NCBI GenBank assembly: GCA_963170055.1
Contig: CAUJGJ010000292.1
Location: forward strand, 312,501-376,500
Source of the DNA: Halisarca cf. caerulea
Taxonomy: Eukaryota; Porifera; Demospongiae; Chondrillida; Halisarcidae
Reading direction: 5' to 3'
DNA: 64,000 bases
Shown here piece after piece: positions 1 to 16,128 of this stretch (its first letter is position 1; each line of letters starts with the position of its first letter). A program made the translations under genes and the position numbers. The notes under the pieces are model-generated. The model searched no databases and was not told the DNA's origin. It saw only the letters and a list, made by a program, of their open reading frames with translations.

Positions 1-227
1 CCACCACTACAGGGATGGGCAGAGCGTACACTGGCTTCACAACCACAGCGATGGAAGATGCGGATCTGGTAGTGACCCTGAAAGGACTGTTGGCTGATGT
101 GGACTACGTTGTCGAAGTAAAGACAGTGAGAGGATGCGAGCAGAGTAGAACAATACTTGCAGCAGCTCAGACCAAGAAGAATGGTTAGTGGGCAGCACCG
201 CATAATTGCACCCTACACACACACGCA

Positions 228-278
<51 letters not shown>

Positions 279-1735
279 ACAGTACATTGTATGGACCAGC
301 CTCTGCTACACATGTCAGAAAACTACACTACATACCAAACCATTATTATGCGACTGAATTTCCCAAACACAAGCTCATTAATTCATGGAATTCATAAACT
401 TCTGCACCATGTGGTACAGTCCTTTCTTCTCCGTCCACCTCCCTACACAGTACCCACTGGACCTCCCAGGAACATTCGAGTGGTGTACGTTGACACAAGT
501 AGTGTACAGCTGACATGGGACACCCCACACCCAACACACGTCAATGACAGGAATGGCGTCACATCGTACCAAGTCAGGCTGAACAATGCAGCGGACATCA
601 CTGCAAAGAACAGGTCTATCTCATACACCAGTCTTCGTCCTAACACAACATACAGTGTTGAAATAGCGGCCGTGAACACCATTGGGATCAGCGAGAGAAT
701 ACACGCAGGGAGACTTAACTTTACAACATCACCAGTTGGTACGTGCTGGTTGTGTATCTAGGTACCTGTTGCCCACAGTACACGTGCACATACAGTACAT
801 GTGTACATACAGTACATGTGTACATACAGTACATGTGTACATACAGTACATGTGTACATACAGTACATGTGCACATACAGTACATGTGTACAAACAGTAC
901 ATGTGTACATACAGTACATGTGCACATACAGTACATGTTGCCCACAGTACATGTGTACATACAGTACATGTGCACATGCAGTACATGTGCACATACAGTA
1001 CATGTGCACATACATTACACGTGCACATGCAGTACACGCAGTACATACAGTACATACAGTACATACAGTACATGTACACATACAGTACATGTGCACATAC
1101 ATTACCTGTACAGGAGGTGTGCCTGTACAGGAGGTGTACATAATTCATCATGTGCAATACGTTAAGTCCTTCATTACTGAAGAATACACAAGCCCATCCT
1201 CCTGTAAAGTACGCTGTATACAGAAGTAAACATGTACATGTGATGCTTCCCGTGTCAACGTGTGTCATGTGATGCTTCCCGTGTCAACGTGTGTACATGT
1301 GATGCGTTCCGTGTCAACACGTGTACATGTGATGCTTCTCATGTCAACGTGTGTACATGTGATGCTTCTCATGTCAATGTGTGTACATGCATATGTGATG
1401 CTTCCTGTGTCAACACTTGGAGTACAGGCATAGGCTAATGTCAAGTATTTGCTTCCCCTTTGCTACCCCCACTAGCCTGTGGACTGGGCAAGAACGAGTT
1501 ACCATCATTTCACTACGGAGAGGACGGTGTCACCTACCTCTGTAAGGCTCAGCGGAACATCAACAGATGTCAAATCTCCCAACCAGTGGAAGGAATGGAG
1601 TGTCTGCCTTCTGAGAGCAAGTTCACAACTCTCCCCTTCCAATGCAATGAGCTGAGAGGACAAAGAAAGAAGAGAATTGAACTGATGGTACCCAAAGACA
1701 CTGAATGTCATCTTGTCCAGGTTGACAAGTCATAG
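1..1735 (+). CDS. G1: FN3-domain secreted protein, 3' part only
   Basis: Three exons are visible: 1-183 (cut by the window edge), 451-738 and 1476-1735, all joined in phase 1. The first is the C-terminal half of an FN3 domain (strand motif DYVVEVKTVRG). The second is a complete FN3 domain starting VPTGPPRNIRV, with the core Trp in VQLTWDTP and the tyrosine-corner region TTYSVEIAAVNT. The third is the 86-residue Cys-containing tail (starts near ACGLGKNELPS, contains [14 protein letters not shown], ends QVDKS, then TAG). The order FN3-FN3-tail is shorter than in G3, so this copy may lack the C, D and linker exons. The intron before the tail holds two minisatellites. The signal peptide and 5' exons are outside the window. 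The role is inferred to be extracellular; no specific function is recognised. Confidence 0.75.
211..276. repeat. (CA)n microsatellite in G1 intron
   Basis: CA dinucleotide run with a few CG interruptions at its 5' end, in the intron between exons 1-183 and 451-738 of G1. Confidence 0.95.
776..1118. repeat. Minisatellite in G1 intron, 17-18 bp unit
   Basis: About 20 tandem copies of a unit close to TACAGTACATGTGCACA. The unit is almost self-complementary (GTACATGTGCAC, ACATGT), so both strands read alike and long shadow ORFs appear on both. It lies in the intron before the G1 tail exon. Confidence 0.9.
1233..1415. repeat. Minisatellite in G1 intron, ~30 bp unit
   Basis: Six or so copies of a unit beginning GTGATGCTTCCCGTGTCAAC and continuing GTGTGTACAT, with point variants. 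It lies directly 5' of the G1 terminal exon. Confidence 0.85.
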
Positions 1736-2084
1736 TGCACACATACTGTCCAATAACTCACACATGCACACCAGTGATAACTCACAAGAAAGGTGTGCTA
1801 CTGTACAATGTTAAGTATACCAATACATGTACGTGTCTTCTTAACTGCAGCAGTAAGTGATAATAATTACAATGATAACAATATAAAGATTGTTAATTTA
1901 ATCAAATTAGTATGAGATAAGAAGGCAGTTTAGATAAGATATAAAATATGCATCTCAAGGACAAGTTCTGTGATGTGATCAACAGCACACACAGATGGGT
2001 GTCTGCAAATGGCTAGTGAAATCATTCCACCATGCATCCACCTTCTGCAGCTGTCACGTGCACAGCTTCCTATACTAAATAGTA

Positions 2085-2605
2085 TTAATACACAAGTCAC
2101 AGCAGACTAGCTCGTCTACACTAGTCTGTACATAAGTCACAGCAGACTAGCTCGTCTACACTAGTCTGTACACAAGTCACAGCAGACTAGCTCTTCTTGA
2201 CTATGGTTATAGAAATTCTTCGACATGCTAGATCGATTAGGATAAGTTTTAACTTTAGACAGATAATTGCATGTCATAATTTTCATCAACAATCATTCAA
2301 TTGTACAACGTTTCGCCCACTTGGGCTTCTTCAGGTACACACAACTGAAAAACTAATCTTCTTGACTAGTCTGTACACAAGTCACAGCAGAGCTCGTCTT
2401 CACTAGTCTGCACACAAGTCACAGCAGACTAACTCATTCTTTATTAGTCTGTACACCAGTCCCAGCAGACTAGCTCTTCTACACTAGTCTGTACACAAGT
2501 CACAGCAGACTAGCTCTTCTACACTAGTCTGTACACAAGTAACAGCAGACTAGCTCATTCTTACTAGTCTGTACACAAGTCACAGCAGACTAGCTCGTCT
2601 TTACT
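2085..2605. repeat. 40-bp hairpin-forming minisatellite
   Basis: Tandem 40-bp units; AGCAGACTAG recurs at 2101 and 2141. Each unit carries the inverted pair CAGACTAG ... CTAGTCTG separated by about 10 bases, so each can fold into an 8-bp stem. The array is split by an unrelated insert at about 2200-2360. Confidence 0.85.
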
Positions 2606-2819
2606 GAATGAATACCATCTTACAGGATGAGAAAGCATCCCCGCACCACAAAACCATACACAAATTAAATAAAATTATACAATGAAAGTGAAACTGCATG
2701 CAGGACTGCATACGGGATTTGGGGCAGGGAGGGAGAGGGAGGGGCAGGGGGGTAGGAGGGAATTGAGATTCCTAAACTCTTAGGAAGGGCAATATGGTAG
2801 TGTAAATAATTATACAGAG

Positions 2820-2880
2820 ACAGATGGGACAAGATGGGACAAGACGGGACAAGATGGGACAAGATGGGACAAGACGGGCA
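2820..2880. repeat. Short tandem repeat, ~11 bp unit
   Basis: About five copies of GATGGGACAA / GACGGGACAA. Confidence 0.85.
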
Positions 2881-3738
2881 GGTGCCCGTGCTTAGGCTTT
2901 CTTTCAGGGAGCTAGGAGGAGTAAGTCTGTATTATTGTGAAGGTGTGCATTATGTATTATTTGCTTTGTTAAGCTTTATTAGGTGATATCTGTGGCCACT
3001 TCAGATCACTTCAGCAGGTTTGTGAGTCCATCCCCTGCACCCCCTCCCCCTGAATGCAGCCCTGGCATGGCAGTTGAGAATCTCATGATATACACTGAAA
3101 GTACTTCTTGTTAAAAGAGCTTTGTGTAAAGAAGTATCAGTGACATAATATGAATTTGTACAGAAACTGTTGGTTCATAGAAACTGTTGTTGTTAAGCAA
3201 GATTCCTTGTAATGCGACTTTATCTTAACCAGTTTCCGCTGTACTATAGCAAAAGCACAAACAAAGGATACAAAATAGTACTTTGCTGGAGAATTAAGAG
3301 TGAGGTGTGTGCACATGAAGTCCATTATTACCTACCCTTCGGACTAAAAGGTAGAAAAATGGTTTTATGCAAACATTTACGCTGTGGCAGAAATCAATGT
3401 ATTCTGTATGACCTTACACACAGACACTCTTCAAATTCTTCAAGTATCTTCACACACAGCAGTAGGATACGCAGTGAGCATAATATTGTGTGTTCACCAT
3501 GGCCATATATTGCAGTCACAGGAAAAAGCTCTGTCATCGAAGTGATCATGTCAGACTACAAATGGTCTATAATTCCTCTAAAAAAAACTTTGCGGTAGAG
3601 CTGCTGTACACAATGGGATGATGTGAAACTCATCCATGCATAGGCCAATTCACAATCTAATGAAGCACCAATGAATATCATTAATGCAATTATATAATAC
3701 TATAAGTATCTACAACCAATCTGCAGCAACTTGTTTCA

Positions 3739-6700
3739 ATGACAGATAAAATGAGGCTATTGCTAGGAGCACTGATACTTGGGATTGTGACTTCAGCTTT
3801 TGTCATCGAACAGGCAGCAGGTGAGGGAGGTTGGGTGACAAGGAGTGGGTGAGTGGGTGAGTGGGTGAGTGGGTGAGTGGGTGAATGGATGAGTGGGTGA
3901 GAGGGTGAGTGGGTGAGTGGGTGAGTGGGTGAATGGATGATTGGGTGAGTGGGTGAGTGGGTGAGTGAATGATGGGTGATGGGGTGAGCGGGTGATGGGG
4001 TGAGTGGGTGAATGGGTGAGTGGGTGAATGGATGAGTGGGTGAGTGGGTGAGTGGGTGACATGGGTGAGTGGGTGAGTGGGTGAGTGGGTGAGTGAATGA
4101 TGAGTGATGGGGTGAGCGGGTGAGTGGGTGAGTAAGTGAGCTAGTCACTATATTTTTGCCATCATCAAAAGTTATAACTGCAAAAGTTATAACTGCAACG
4201 ACAGTTACTGGACACTTAACATTCTCTTGGACATTCTCAAGGAACTACAGCATTACACACTAGACTCTGAACTGCCTGTTGGGTGTAGGGTATAGGGTAT
4301 AGGGTATAGGGTATAGGGTGTAGGGTGTAGGGTATAGGGTGTAGGGTATAGGGTGTACGGTATTCCTACTTAACCTGGGGAACCTTTAGCCAGAGGCTAC
4401 TGTAAGTGGCACCCAGAAACCTGTACTAGAGACAGAGTATATTCCGCTGTTTTTGACTGGACATTTTCTCCAGAACAGGCATACATGAAGTGATCGGTGA
4501 AGGGAGCATTTGTCCCGATTTTGCCCAATATCCAACGGCTAATATTGTTCATCTCAAAGTAGATCATATTATTAAATACTTCTATATTGATGTCACATGG
4601 GTCAAATAATTGCATATCACAATTTGACTCAATCTCTCTCCGTTGCAGCTCAACTGCCTGTCCCCACTAGCATAACCTACGCTTTGGTACAGGCAAAGTC
4701 AGTCACTTTGACCATCCAAGTCTCTGGTGCTAATGGGAAAACACTTCGGACAGTTTTCACATCAAGTAACAGACACACTGTACAACTCAGTGGAACTGTG
4801 TCAAGCAACTTTGCCATTCTTCAAGTCAATGGACTCCATCCTGGAACCACTTATACTGTGAGAGCTTTTGTTGTTGAAGGAAGTACACAAGGACAGGCTA
4901 AAGTGTCTACTGTTACTACTAAAGCAGATGGTGAGCTCCACTCAATCTCCTACCACCGTCCAGTGTGTGCTGATGATAATGTTTGTTGCCTTTGATCTCC
5001 TCAGTTCCTTCTGGACCTGTCAGAGGATTAACCACTTCCTCCGTCTCATCAAGGAGTGTTGTACTAACATGGAATGCTACAGAAGACAAGTTCATCAACT
5101 CTGGTAATGGGTTGACTGGATATTATGTGGAGTTGAGGAGGTTTGAGGGGAACAGGTGTGAAGGGAAAGTCCAATCGACAAATGTTGCTTCAAACAGGCA
5201 TAGTGTTACGCTCAACGATCTTCAACCAGCCACGAGATATTGTGTGATAGTGTTCCCTGAGAACGAAGGAGGAAGAGCTAGAGAACTACATGCTAGTGGA
5301 GGGAAAACTACCTTCACAACACGACAAGATGGTGGGTGCATTGTTGTCTCTTATGCAGCATGTACTGTTGTACTTCAGTCACATGACAGTACATCCTCTC
5401 CTCCCACAGCTCCATCTGATTCCCCAACTCTGAGACTAGTTCAACCTCAGTTCACTCAGTTGACTCTAGCCTGGGATGAACCCTCACAACCAAATGGACA
5501 ACTCACACAATATGTCATTCAGTACAGACAAGGGAGTGGGAGATGGGTGGAGAGTACTGTGTCAGCTTCGGCCAAATACAAACTCTTTACCAGTGGATTT
5601 GACAGTGGTAGTAGGTACCAGGTGAGGATTGCAGCAGTCAATGCTGCTGGAAGGGGTCCATTCTCTACTCCAGTGCTGTTCACCATGGAACCCCCTGGTG
5701 AGTGGGAGGGAGGGGAGAGTGTTGACTGTGAGTGATGTGAAGGTGGTGGGTGTGTCATGATGGGTGTGTCCTCTCTACAGTGTACGGCATTTGTGTCTGT
5801 AGACTTAGCAGTACATCTGCAAAGTTTGTCTGGAAGCTCCGCTCCCAACCCTCTATGGGTGGTGAGCTAACTCAGTTGAGGTTCACACTCTCCACCAGTG
5901 GACAAAGGAAAGAGTACACAGTAGACAAGACTTCTAGTGGAATTATAAGAGGAGGTTTGATGAACAAGGAGTACAGGTTGTCTGGTGTATTGGTGTGGAG
6001 TGAGGGAGATCGTCTGTACTTTCAACCTGACAGCAAGAATCTAGGAAGACTTCAAACAGGTGGGGAGACTGTGGAGTACTTGACTGTTCATTGCAGTCTT
6101 ACACTAGTGTTGGGATGTCTACTGTCTTGATTCACAGAACGAAACTGCTTTCCAACTGAACCAAAAAAATTGAAAGCAGAAAGTGTTAATCTCAACAACT
6201 TCACTGTGACGTGGTCAGAGCCTGCAACGACTAATGGTCCAGTACTAAAGTACATCACCACTGTGCAGTCAGTGGATGATGTGTTCCCATACAACAACAC
6301 ATTTGAGGGGATGTCCACTAGCCTAACAGTGAGTGGTTTGGAGGAGGCTGTCCAGTACACTGTGAAAGTGAGAGCTGTTAACAAATTTGGAGGAGGACCA
6401 AATGCAGTGTTGTCAGTGAGGACAAGAGACTCTGGTGAGTTACACCATAATACTATATACTGTCTACATTCAGAATGTATGTATGTACAGTGAGGCAGTA
6501 ATGGTCCATACAAAGAGGTGCACCAACACCAGTGATCACCTACGTACTGTATGAGCCTGCCCACATCTGAGTGTCCATAACATACCCATAGTTCCCTGTG
6601 GACCAGCTCGTAGCATCAGAGTAGAGAGAATCAGTACTACTGCTGTTGAGGTCACCTGGGAAGACCCTGCTCCTGAGCATATCAATGCTGTGGGCGGGAT

Positions 6701-8218
6701 CACAGGATATAAAGTTGTCATCGGCAGCAGAAATTGCACAAATACTATAAAATCAACTCAAACTACAAACCTCAAAGTTGTGTTTGATGGTCTCAAACCA
6801 GGAAATGTGTATTGTGTGAGGGTATTCCCCCTCAACAATATCGGTGCTGCTCCTGATGACATTGTGAGAGATTCAGCTGTGATAGTGGAGCTCCCTGATG
6901 TATTGTGTAAGTTTTCTATATAGTTGTGCAATTATTATGTGCAGGCTAAAGTGATGATCGATATGATTATCATATCCCCACCCTCAACACACCACAGCTG
7001 CACCAACACCTATTGGTCAGACAGTGTCATCAACACATGCTGTTATCATCTGGGAGAAGGTGGAGTCCACAGATGAGGAGAACCCCGTAACTAACTACAT
7101 CATTAACAGCAGTAGCAGCAACAAACCAATCACTCTTCCTCCTGACAGTGAGTACTACAACGTGACTGGTTTGTCCCCAGGAAGAGAATACACAGTGAAA
7201 GTAGCTGCTAAGAACGCAATGGGAGTTGGTAGGAACACCACATTCAGTATTGTCACCTCACGTGAGTCAGTGACTTTTTAATAGTAATGTAAATTAAAAT
7301 CAACCCGAGACTCATATCACTACATTCACAGAAGAATTACATCTTGAGAATAACAAGACCGGACCTCAAATCAGAGGTTAGAACAATTCTAACACATTTT
7401 TGTACGTACACTATACTACCAGCACCTACTACCACCCTGTGCAGTTCCCAGTGGACCAGCTCGCACCATCAGTGTAGATAGGATCAGCAACACTGCTCTG
7501 CAGGTCACATGGGAGTCACCTGACCATGCAAACACTAATCCTGTGGACAGTATAACAGGATACAGTGCTGTGGTTGGACTGAACAACTGCTCTAACGAAG
7601 CACAAATATGGACCGTTCGCAGAACAGTCAATGAAGTTACATTTGACAACCTTCAACCAGGAGGCAAATATTGCGTGAGGATTTACCCCATCAACAAGCA
7701 TGGACCTGCCCTTGAGGAGACAGTTCAAGCATCTGATCAGGTCATCGACTTCCCTAACCTTGTGGGTGAGTTGTGTTGTTCGTATAGTGGCATCTTCAAG
7801 TGGGTGCTAAAGTGTTAGCTGAATGCAGTATGTGCGTGAAGTAGAGCATTAGGTGTGGAGTCTCTCGAGGTCTGTGATCAGCCATGTACTGTCTGTAATG
7901 CAGAAAACTACACATGAAACAAACCTTTGCACTTAGTCCATTCCTTGCATTGCTGTAGTGTGCAAGGTAACAAAAATTGAAAATCCGCCATTTCACTACG
8001 GAGAGGACGGTGTCAGTTACCTCTGTAAGGCTCAGTGGAACATCAACAGATGTCAAATCTCCCAACCAATGGAAGGAATGGAGTGTCTTCCTTATCAGAG
8101 CAAGTTCACAACTCTCCCCTTCCAATGCAACGAGCTGAAAGGACAAAGAAAGAAGAGAATTGAACTGATGGTACCTAAAGACACTCAGTGTCATCTTGTC
8201 CGAGTTGACAAGTCATAG
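3739..8218 (+). CDS. G2: secreted protein with 8 FN3 domains and Cys-rich tail
   Basis: Exons: 3739-3820 (signal peptide), 4649-4930, 5005-5331, 5410-5697, 5781-6059, 6138-6434, 6592-6906, 6998-7261, 7445-7765 (one FN3 each), 7959-8218 (tail, stop TAG). All junctions are phase 1 with GT-AG ends; the spliced frame is open for about 900 codons. Two in-frame ATGs (3739, 3751) precede the hydrophobic stretch LLLGALILGIVTSAF; either could start. FN3 signatures include VVLTWNATED, LTLAWDEPSQPNG, FTVTWSEPATTNG and VEVTWEDPAPEHIN. The tail contains [15 protein letters not shown] and six Cys. G9 is the close relative: exons 2-9 match exon for exon in order and nearly all in length. A possible extra 45-base exon lies at 7332-7376. 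A role as a secreted adhesive or recognition protein is inferred from architecture only. Confidence 0.85.
3838..4140. repeat. GAGTGGGT minisatellite in G2 intron 1
   Basis: 8-bp unit GAGTGGGT with GAATGGAT/GATGGGGT variants, starting about 20 bases after the signal-peptide exon donor (GTGAGG at 3821). Confidence 0.9.
4278..4362. repeat. Telomere-like heptamer array in G2 intron 1
   Basis: About eleven consecutive GGGTATA/GGGTGTA heptamers. The G-rich strand resembles degenerate TTAGGG-type telomere repeat but is 7 bp long. Confidence 0.85.
7332..7376 (+). CDS. Candidate 45-base symmetric micro-exon of G2
   Basis: Preceded by TTCACAG and followed by GTTAGA, phase 1 at both ends, encoding about 15 residues (core EELHLENNKTGPQIR, counting the split codon as Q before it). 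If included, the following FN3 would begin with the usual V of VPSGP; if skipped it begins with L. It contains an N-glycosylation sequon (NKT). There is no paralogue in G9 to confirm it. Confidence 0.35.
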
Positions 8219-8300
8219 TGCACACACATGAAAGAAGTAACTAAACATGATGGACTGCTGTGAATATAAATCTTCATACACTATTGCCCAATACATTGAG

Positions 8301-8306
8301 AATAAA
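8301..8306 (+). terminator. Poly(A) signal AATAAA, G2
   Basis: AATAAA about 85 bases after the stop. The same context (TTGAGAATAAAA) is kept after G3 (15134), G5 (33314) and G6 (39768), all of which share the tail exon. Confidence 0.6.
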
Positions 8307-8689
8307 AATTAATTCAATGAAATTCAAGATGTTCACATAGTCTGCAAGTCAAATGCTTACACACACAACATCCAAACCCTGTACATGTGTAAAGACATTA
8401 ACCTATTAATTAGGAGGATATCCAGTTGCATCCAACCTAACAATACCACGCATTTGATATGAATATAGAAAGTGGCCTCTGTAGACAGGTGGCCTCTGTA
8501 GACAGGGTCATTCACACTGGGGAGCTTTAAGCCATATATAGGCTATTCCTATAGCTACATAGTCAATAATAAACAGGTGGCCACTGTAGACAGGTGGCCT
8601 CTGTAGACAGGGTCAGGATGTAATTATTCACATTGGGGAGCCTTTAGCCATAGGCTATTCCTATAGCCACATAGTCAATAATAAACAGG

Positions 8690-8994
8690 TGACCTCTGTA
8701 GACAGGTGAGCACTGTAGACAGGTGAGCACTGTAGACAGGTGAGCACTGTAGACAGGTGACCACTGTAGATAGGTGACCACTGTAGACAGGTGAGCACTG
8801 TAGACAAGTGACCACTGTAGACAGGTGAGCACTGTAGACAGGTGAGCACTGTAGACAGGTGAACACTGTAGACAGGTGAGCACTGTAGACAGGTGCACAC
8901 TGTAGACAGGTGGCCACTGTAGACAGGTGGCCACTGTAGACAGGTGGCCACTGTAGACAGGTGAGCACTGTAGACAGGTGAGCACAGCATGGAA
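8690..8994. repeat. 17-bp minisatellite between G2 and G3
   Basis: About 18 copies of ACAGGTGAGCACTGTAG with GGCC/GACC/GCCT variants; smaller blocks at 8474-8507 and 8572-8610. The same unit lies downstream of every gene that ends in the 86-residue tail except G1. Confidence 0.95.
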
Positions 8995-9180
8995 CCAGGA
9001 AAACAAGCTGTCACTGCATCAAGAGTGATATTGCCAATCTACACTCATTTGTACTTCCTGTGTGGAACTACTGATGGCAGCAAATCCTGCACCATGGACG
9101 GGAACACAAATGGTTAACAACACATACTAACTACATAGAGTACACACATGGATGTACAGTGCAATGCTGGAAGGCTTCAC
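8988..9180 (+). promoter_or_regulatory. Conserved 5'-flank block, G3
   Basis: A block starting at ATGGAACCAGGAAAACAAGC and shared by the upstream regions of G4 (16129), G6 (33958) and G7 (40392). It could be promoter or 5' UTR. It also keeps an ATG ORF in the other copies, but in this copy a small deletion breaks that frame. Confidence 0.35.
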
Positions 9181-9189
9181 AAGTGAGTT

Positions 9190-9900
9190 ATGTGCATTTT
9201 GCACATAAAACAAAATGGTGGCTGATAAACGTTACCGTAAATACACCCTAGTTTTTCTTTCCTGTTTCGTTGTGTGAGCAAAGCGAAGGTACAGTACAAT
9301 ATTTTTACATTATGATTTTACATTTCTGCACTCAAAACATTCTCAAAGATCTTATTCAGGGAATAAATCGGCAGATTCAAAAGTATATGAAAATATCTTC
9401 TTTCTAAAAGGTGGTCTACTAAATGGCAGCACTGTGCTACGATTTCTACTTTGAAGGGTTCCTACAAAAGGTAACTAACTTTTCATTGCATGGCTTCTTG
9501 AAATTCGCCTTTGTTCCTGTTATGTGCAGGTTTTTATAGTTTTCGAGAAGACACAAATATAAAATACGTGCACATAAAACTGAACAATGTATCAAAAAAC
9601 CATACGGTGAAAACTTAGTATTGCCCTTTGTAACAACCTTGTAAAGTCTCAGAGCTACACAGTACCATTTAGTAGACCGCCTTTTGCAAAGAAAATTGGT
9701 CCTTGAACTTTTGTCATCTTCCATCTAAGTCACACCAATGTCAGGTGACTTCACTCACGATGTTGCAATACATTCTACTTTGAAGGGTTCCTACGAATGG
9801 TAGCTAACTTTTCCCCGCTTTGGCCTTCTATTTTCCTATTTGTTACAGCGATGTTAAGGTTCTAGAAGATTTAGAAAGAACAAAACAAGAATAAGACTAT
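9190..9900. repeat. Inverted/tandem repeat-rich insert upstream of G3
   Basis: GGTCTACTAAATGG near 9413 recurs inverted as CCATTTAGTAGACC near 9665, and a CTACTTTGAAGGGTTCCTAC motif occurs near 9449 and again near 9776. The insert is absent from the matching G7 flank, suggesting a foldback-type element. Confidence 0.5.
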
Positions 9901-10110
9901 AATTATCCAGTCATGTGACACTTTCTTATGACATTCCTTTAAAACCACGAAATGCCTCCTTTTTGGCTGAGTTTGCACACAACCTATCTGCGTTCTCTAT
10001 TGTGTAGTAAACTGCATGTGTGTGGATGGTGATGTGAACCCCTACAAATGCAATCGGTTTATAAGGTAGGTCATGTGTGAGGTCCATCTACCGCAGAAGA
10101 GCTGGTGGTC

Positions 10111-15051
<4,941 letters not shown>

Positions 15052-15307
15052 TGCGCACATATGAAAGAAGTAACTAAACATGATAAACTGTTGTGAATAT
15101 AAATCTTCATACACTATTGCCCAATCCATTGAGAATAAAAATTAATTCAATGAAATTCAAGATGCTTGCATAATCTGCAAGTCAAATGCTTACATACACA
15201 CAATATCCAAACCACGTACGTGTGTAAAGACAATAACCTATTATTTAGGATAGCCAGTTGCATCCAACCTAACAATACCACGCACTTGATATATATAAAT
15301 ATAGAAA

Positions 15308-16121
15308 GTGGCCTCTGTAGACAGGTGACCACTGTAGACAGGTGAGCACTGTAGACAGGTGGCCACTGTAGACAGGTGGCCACTGTAGACAGGTGACCAT
15401 TGTAGACAGGTGGCCACTGTAGACAGGTGAGTAGGCATGAGCCAATTATTCACTAAGTACCACCTATTATTCTATGCAATTATTCGTGGAAACTTGACCT
15501 ATTATTCTCGAATGCACACCCTATTATTCAGCTGCAATGCCTTCCTTAGATGACGTTCTATGTACTGTAGCTTTATCGATAAAGTTTCCCACTTGTCAAG
15601 AATCATGTTTGTGACAGCTTAGACAGAAGACTCAACATTATTTATACTCACTGCAGCATGAATAATGTGGTCTTACGCATTCTTAAGCGCATACTTCCTA
15701 TACTGTGAAATGAAACAACCATTTAAAGGGATAGGGAACACATTCCATATTGAGGTGATTGGCCATTTTGTGTAACAAATTTTAGAATGTTCCCTATTAT
15801 TTGCAAATTATTCCTGATTCACAGAGGTACATATCATTCCTGATTCATGCACAGGTACCTATCGTTCCTGATTCACAGAGGTACCTATTATTCATGAAAT
15901 TATGTACGCATAATTGGCTCATGCCTACAGGTGAGCACTGTAGACAGGTGGCCTCTGTAGACAGGTGAGCACTGTAGACAGGTGGCCTCTGTAGACAGGT
16001 GAGCACTGTAGACAGGTGGCCACTGTAGACAGGTGACCACTGTAGGCAGGTGGCCACTGTAGGCAGGTGGCCTCTGTAGACAGGTGAGCACTGTAGGCAG
16101 GTGGCCACTGTAGACAGGTGA
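15308..16121. repeat. 17-bp minisatellite between G3 and G4 (split)
   Basis: Same ACAGGTGAGCACTGTAG family as at 8690; interrupted at 15434-15925 by a MITE, so the two blocks were once one array. Confidence 0.9.
15434..15925. mobile_element. MITE inside the minisatellite
   Basis: Termini GGCATGAGCCAATTATT and its inverse (AATTGGCTCATGCC) flanked by TA on each side. The inside holds subrepeats (ATTCCTGATTCACAG). No coding capacity. Confidence 0.85.
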
Positions 16122-16128
16122 GCCCCGC

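Larger units (their letters stand above)
1736..3738. other. G1-G2 intergenic region
   Basis: No gene seen. It contains the G1 3' flank, a 40-bp hairpin minisatellite (2085-2605) interrupted by a short repeat fragment (about 2200-2360), a short GATGGGACAA-type tandem (2820-2880) and AT-rich unique DNA (2900-3738). ORFs here are short and unlike the flanking modules. Confidence 0.6.
8219..10110. other. G2-G3 intergenic region
   Basis: It holds the G2 3' UTR with an AATAAA at 8301-8306, a 17-bp minisatellite in three blocks (8474-8507, 8572-8610, 8690-8994), a conserved 5'-flank block (8988-9180), and an inverted/tandem repeat-rich insert (about 9190-9900). The last 150 bases resemble the immediate upstream region of G7. 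No independent gene is supported. Confidence 0.6.

Noticed and set aside
682..1268. Long ORFs on both strands over 720-1268
   Set aside because: They are translations of a near-palindromic minisatellite; no splice or codon support.
3690..4148. Minus-strand THSPTHPLTH ORFs
   Set aside because: Translation of the GAGTGGGT tandem repeat.
8644..9014. Minus-strand ORFs with CLQCSPVYSAHLST repeats (also 15147, 15845, 33613, 40031)
   Set aside because: Translations of the 17-bp minisatellite; all three frames are open and no start or signal is conserved.
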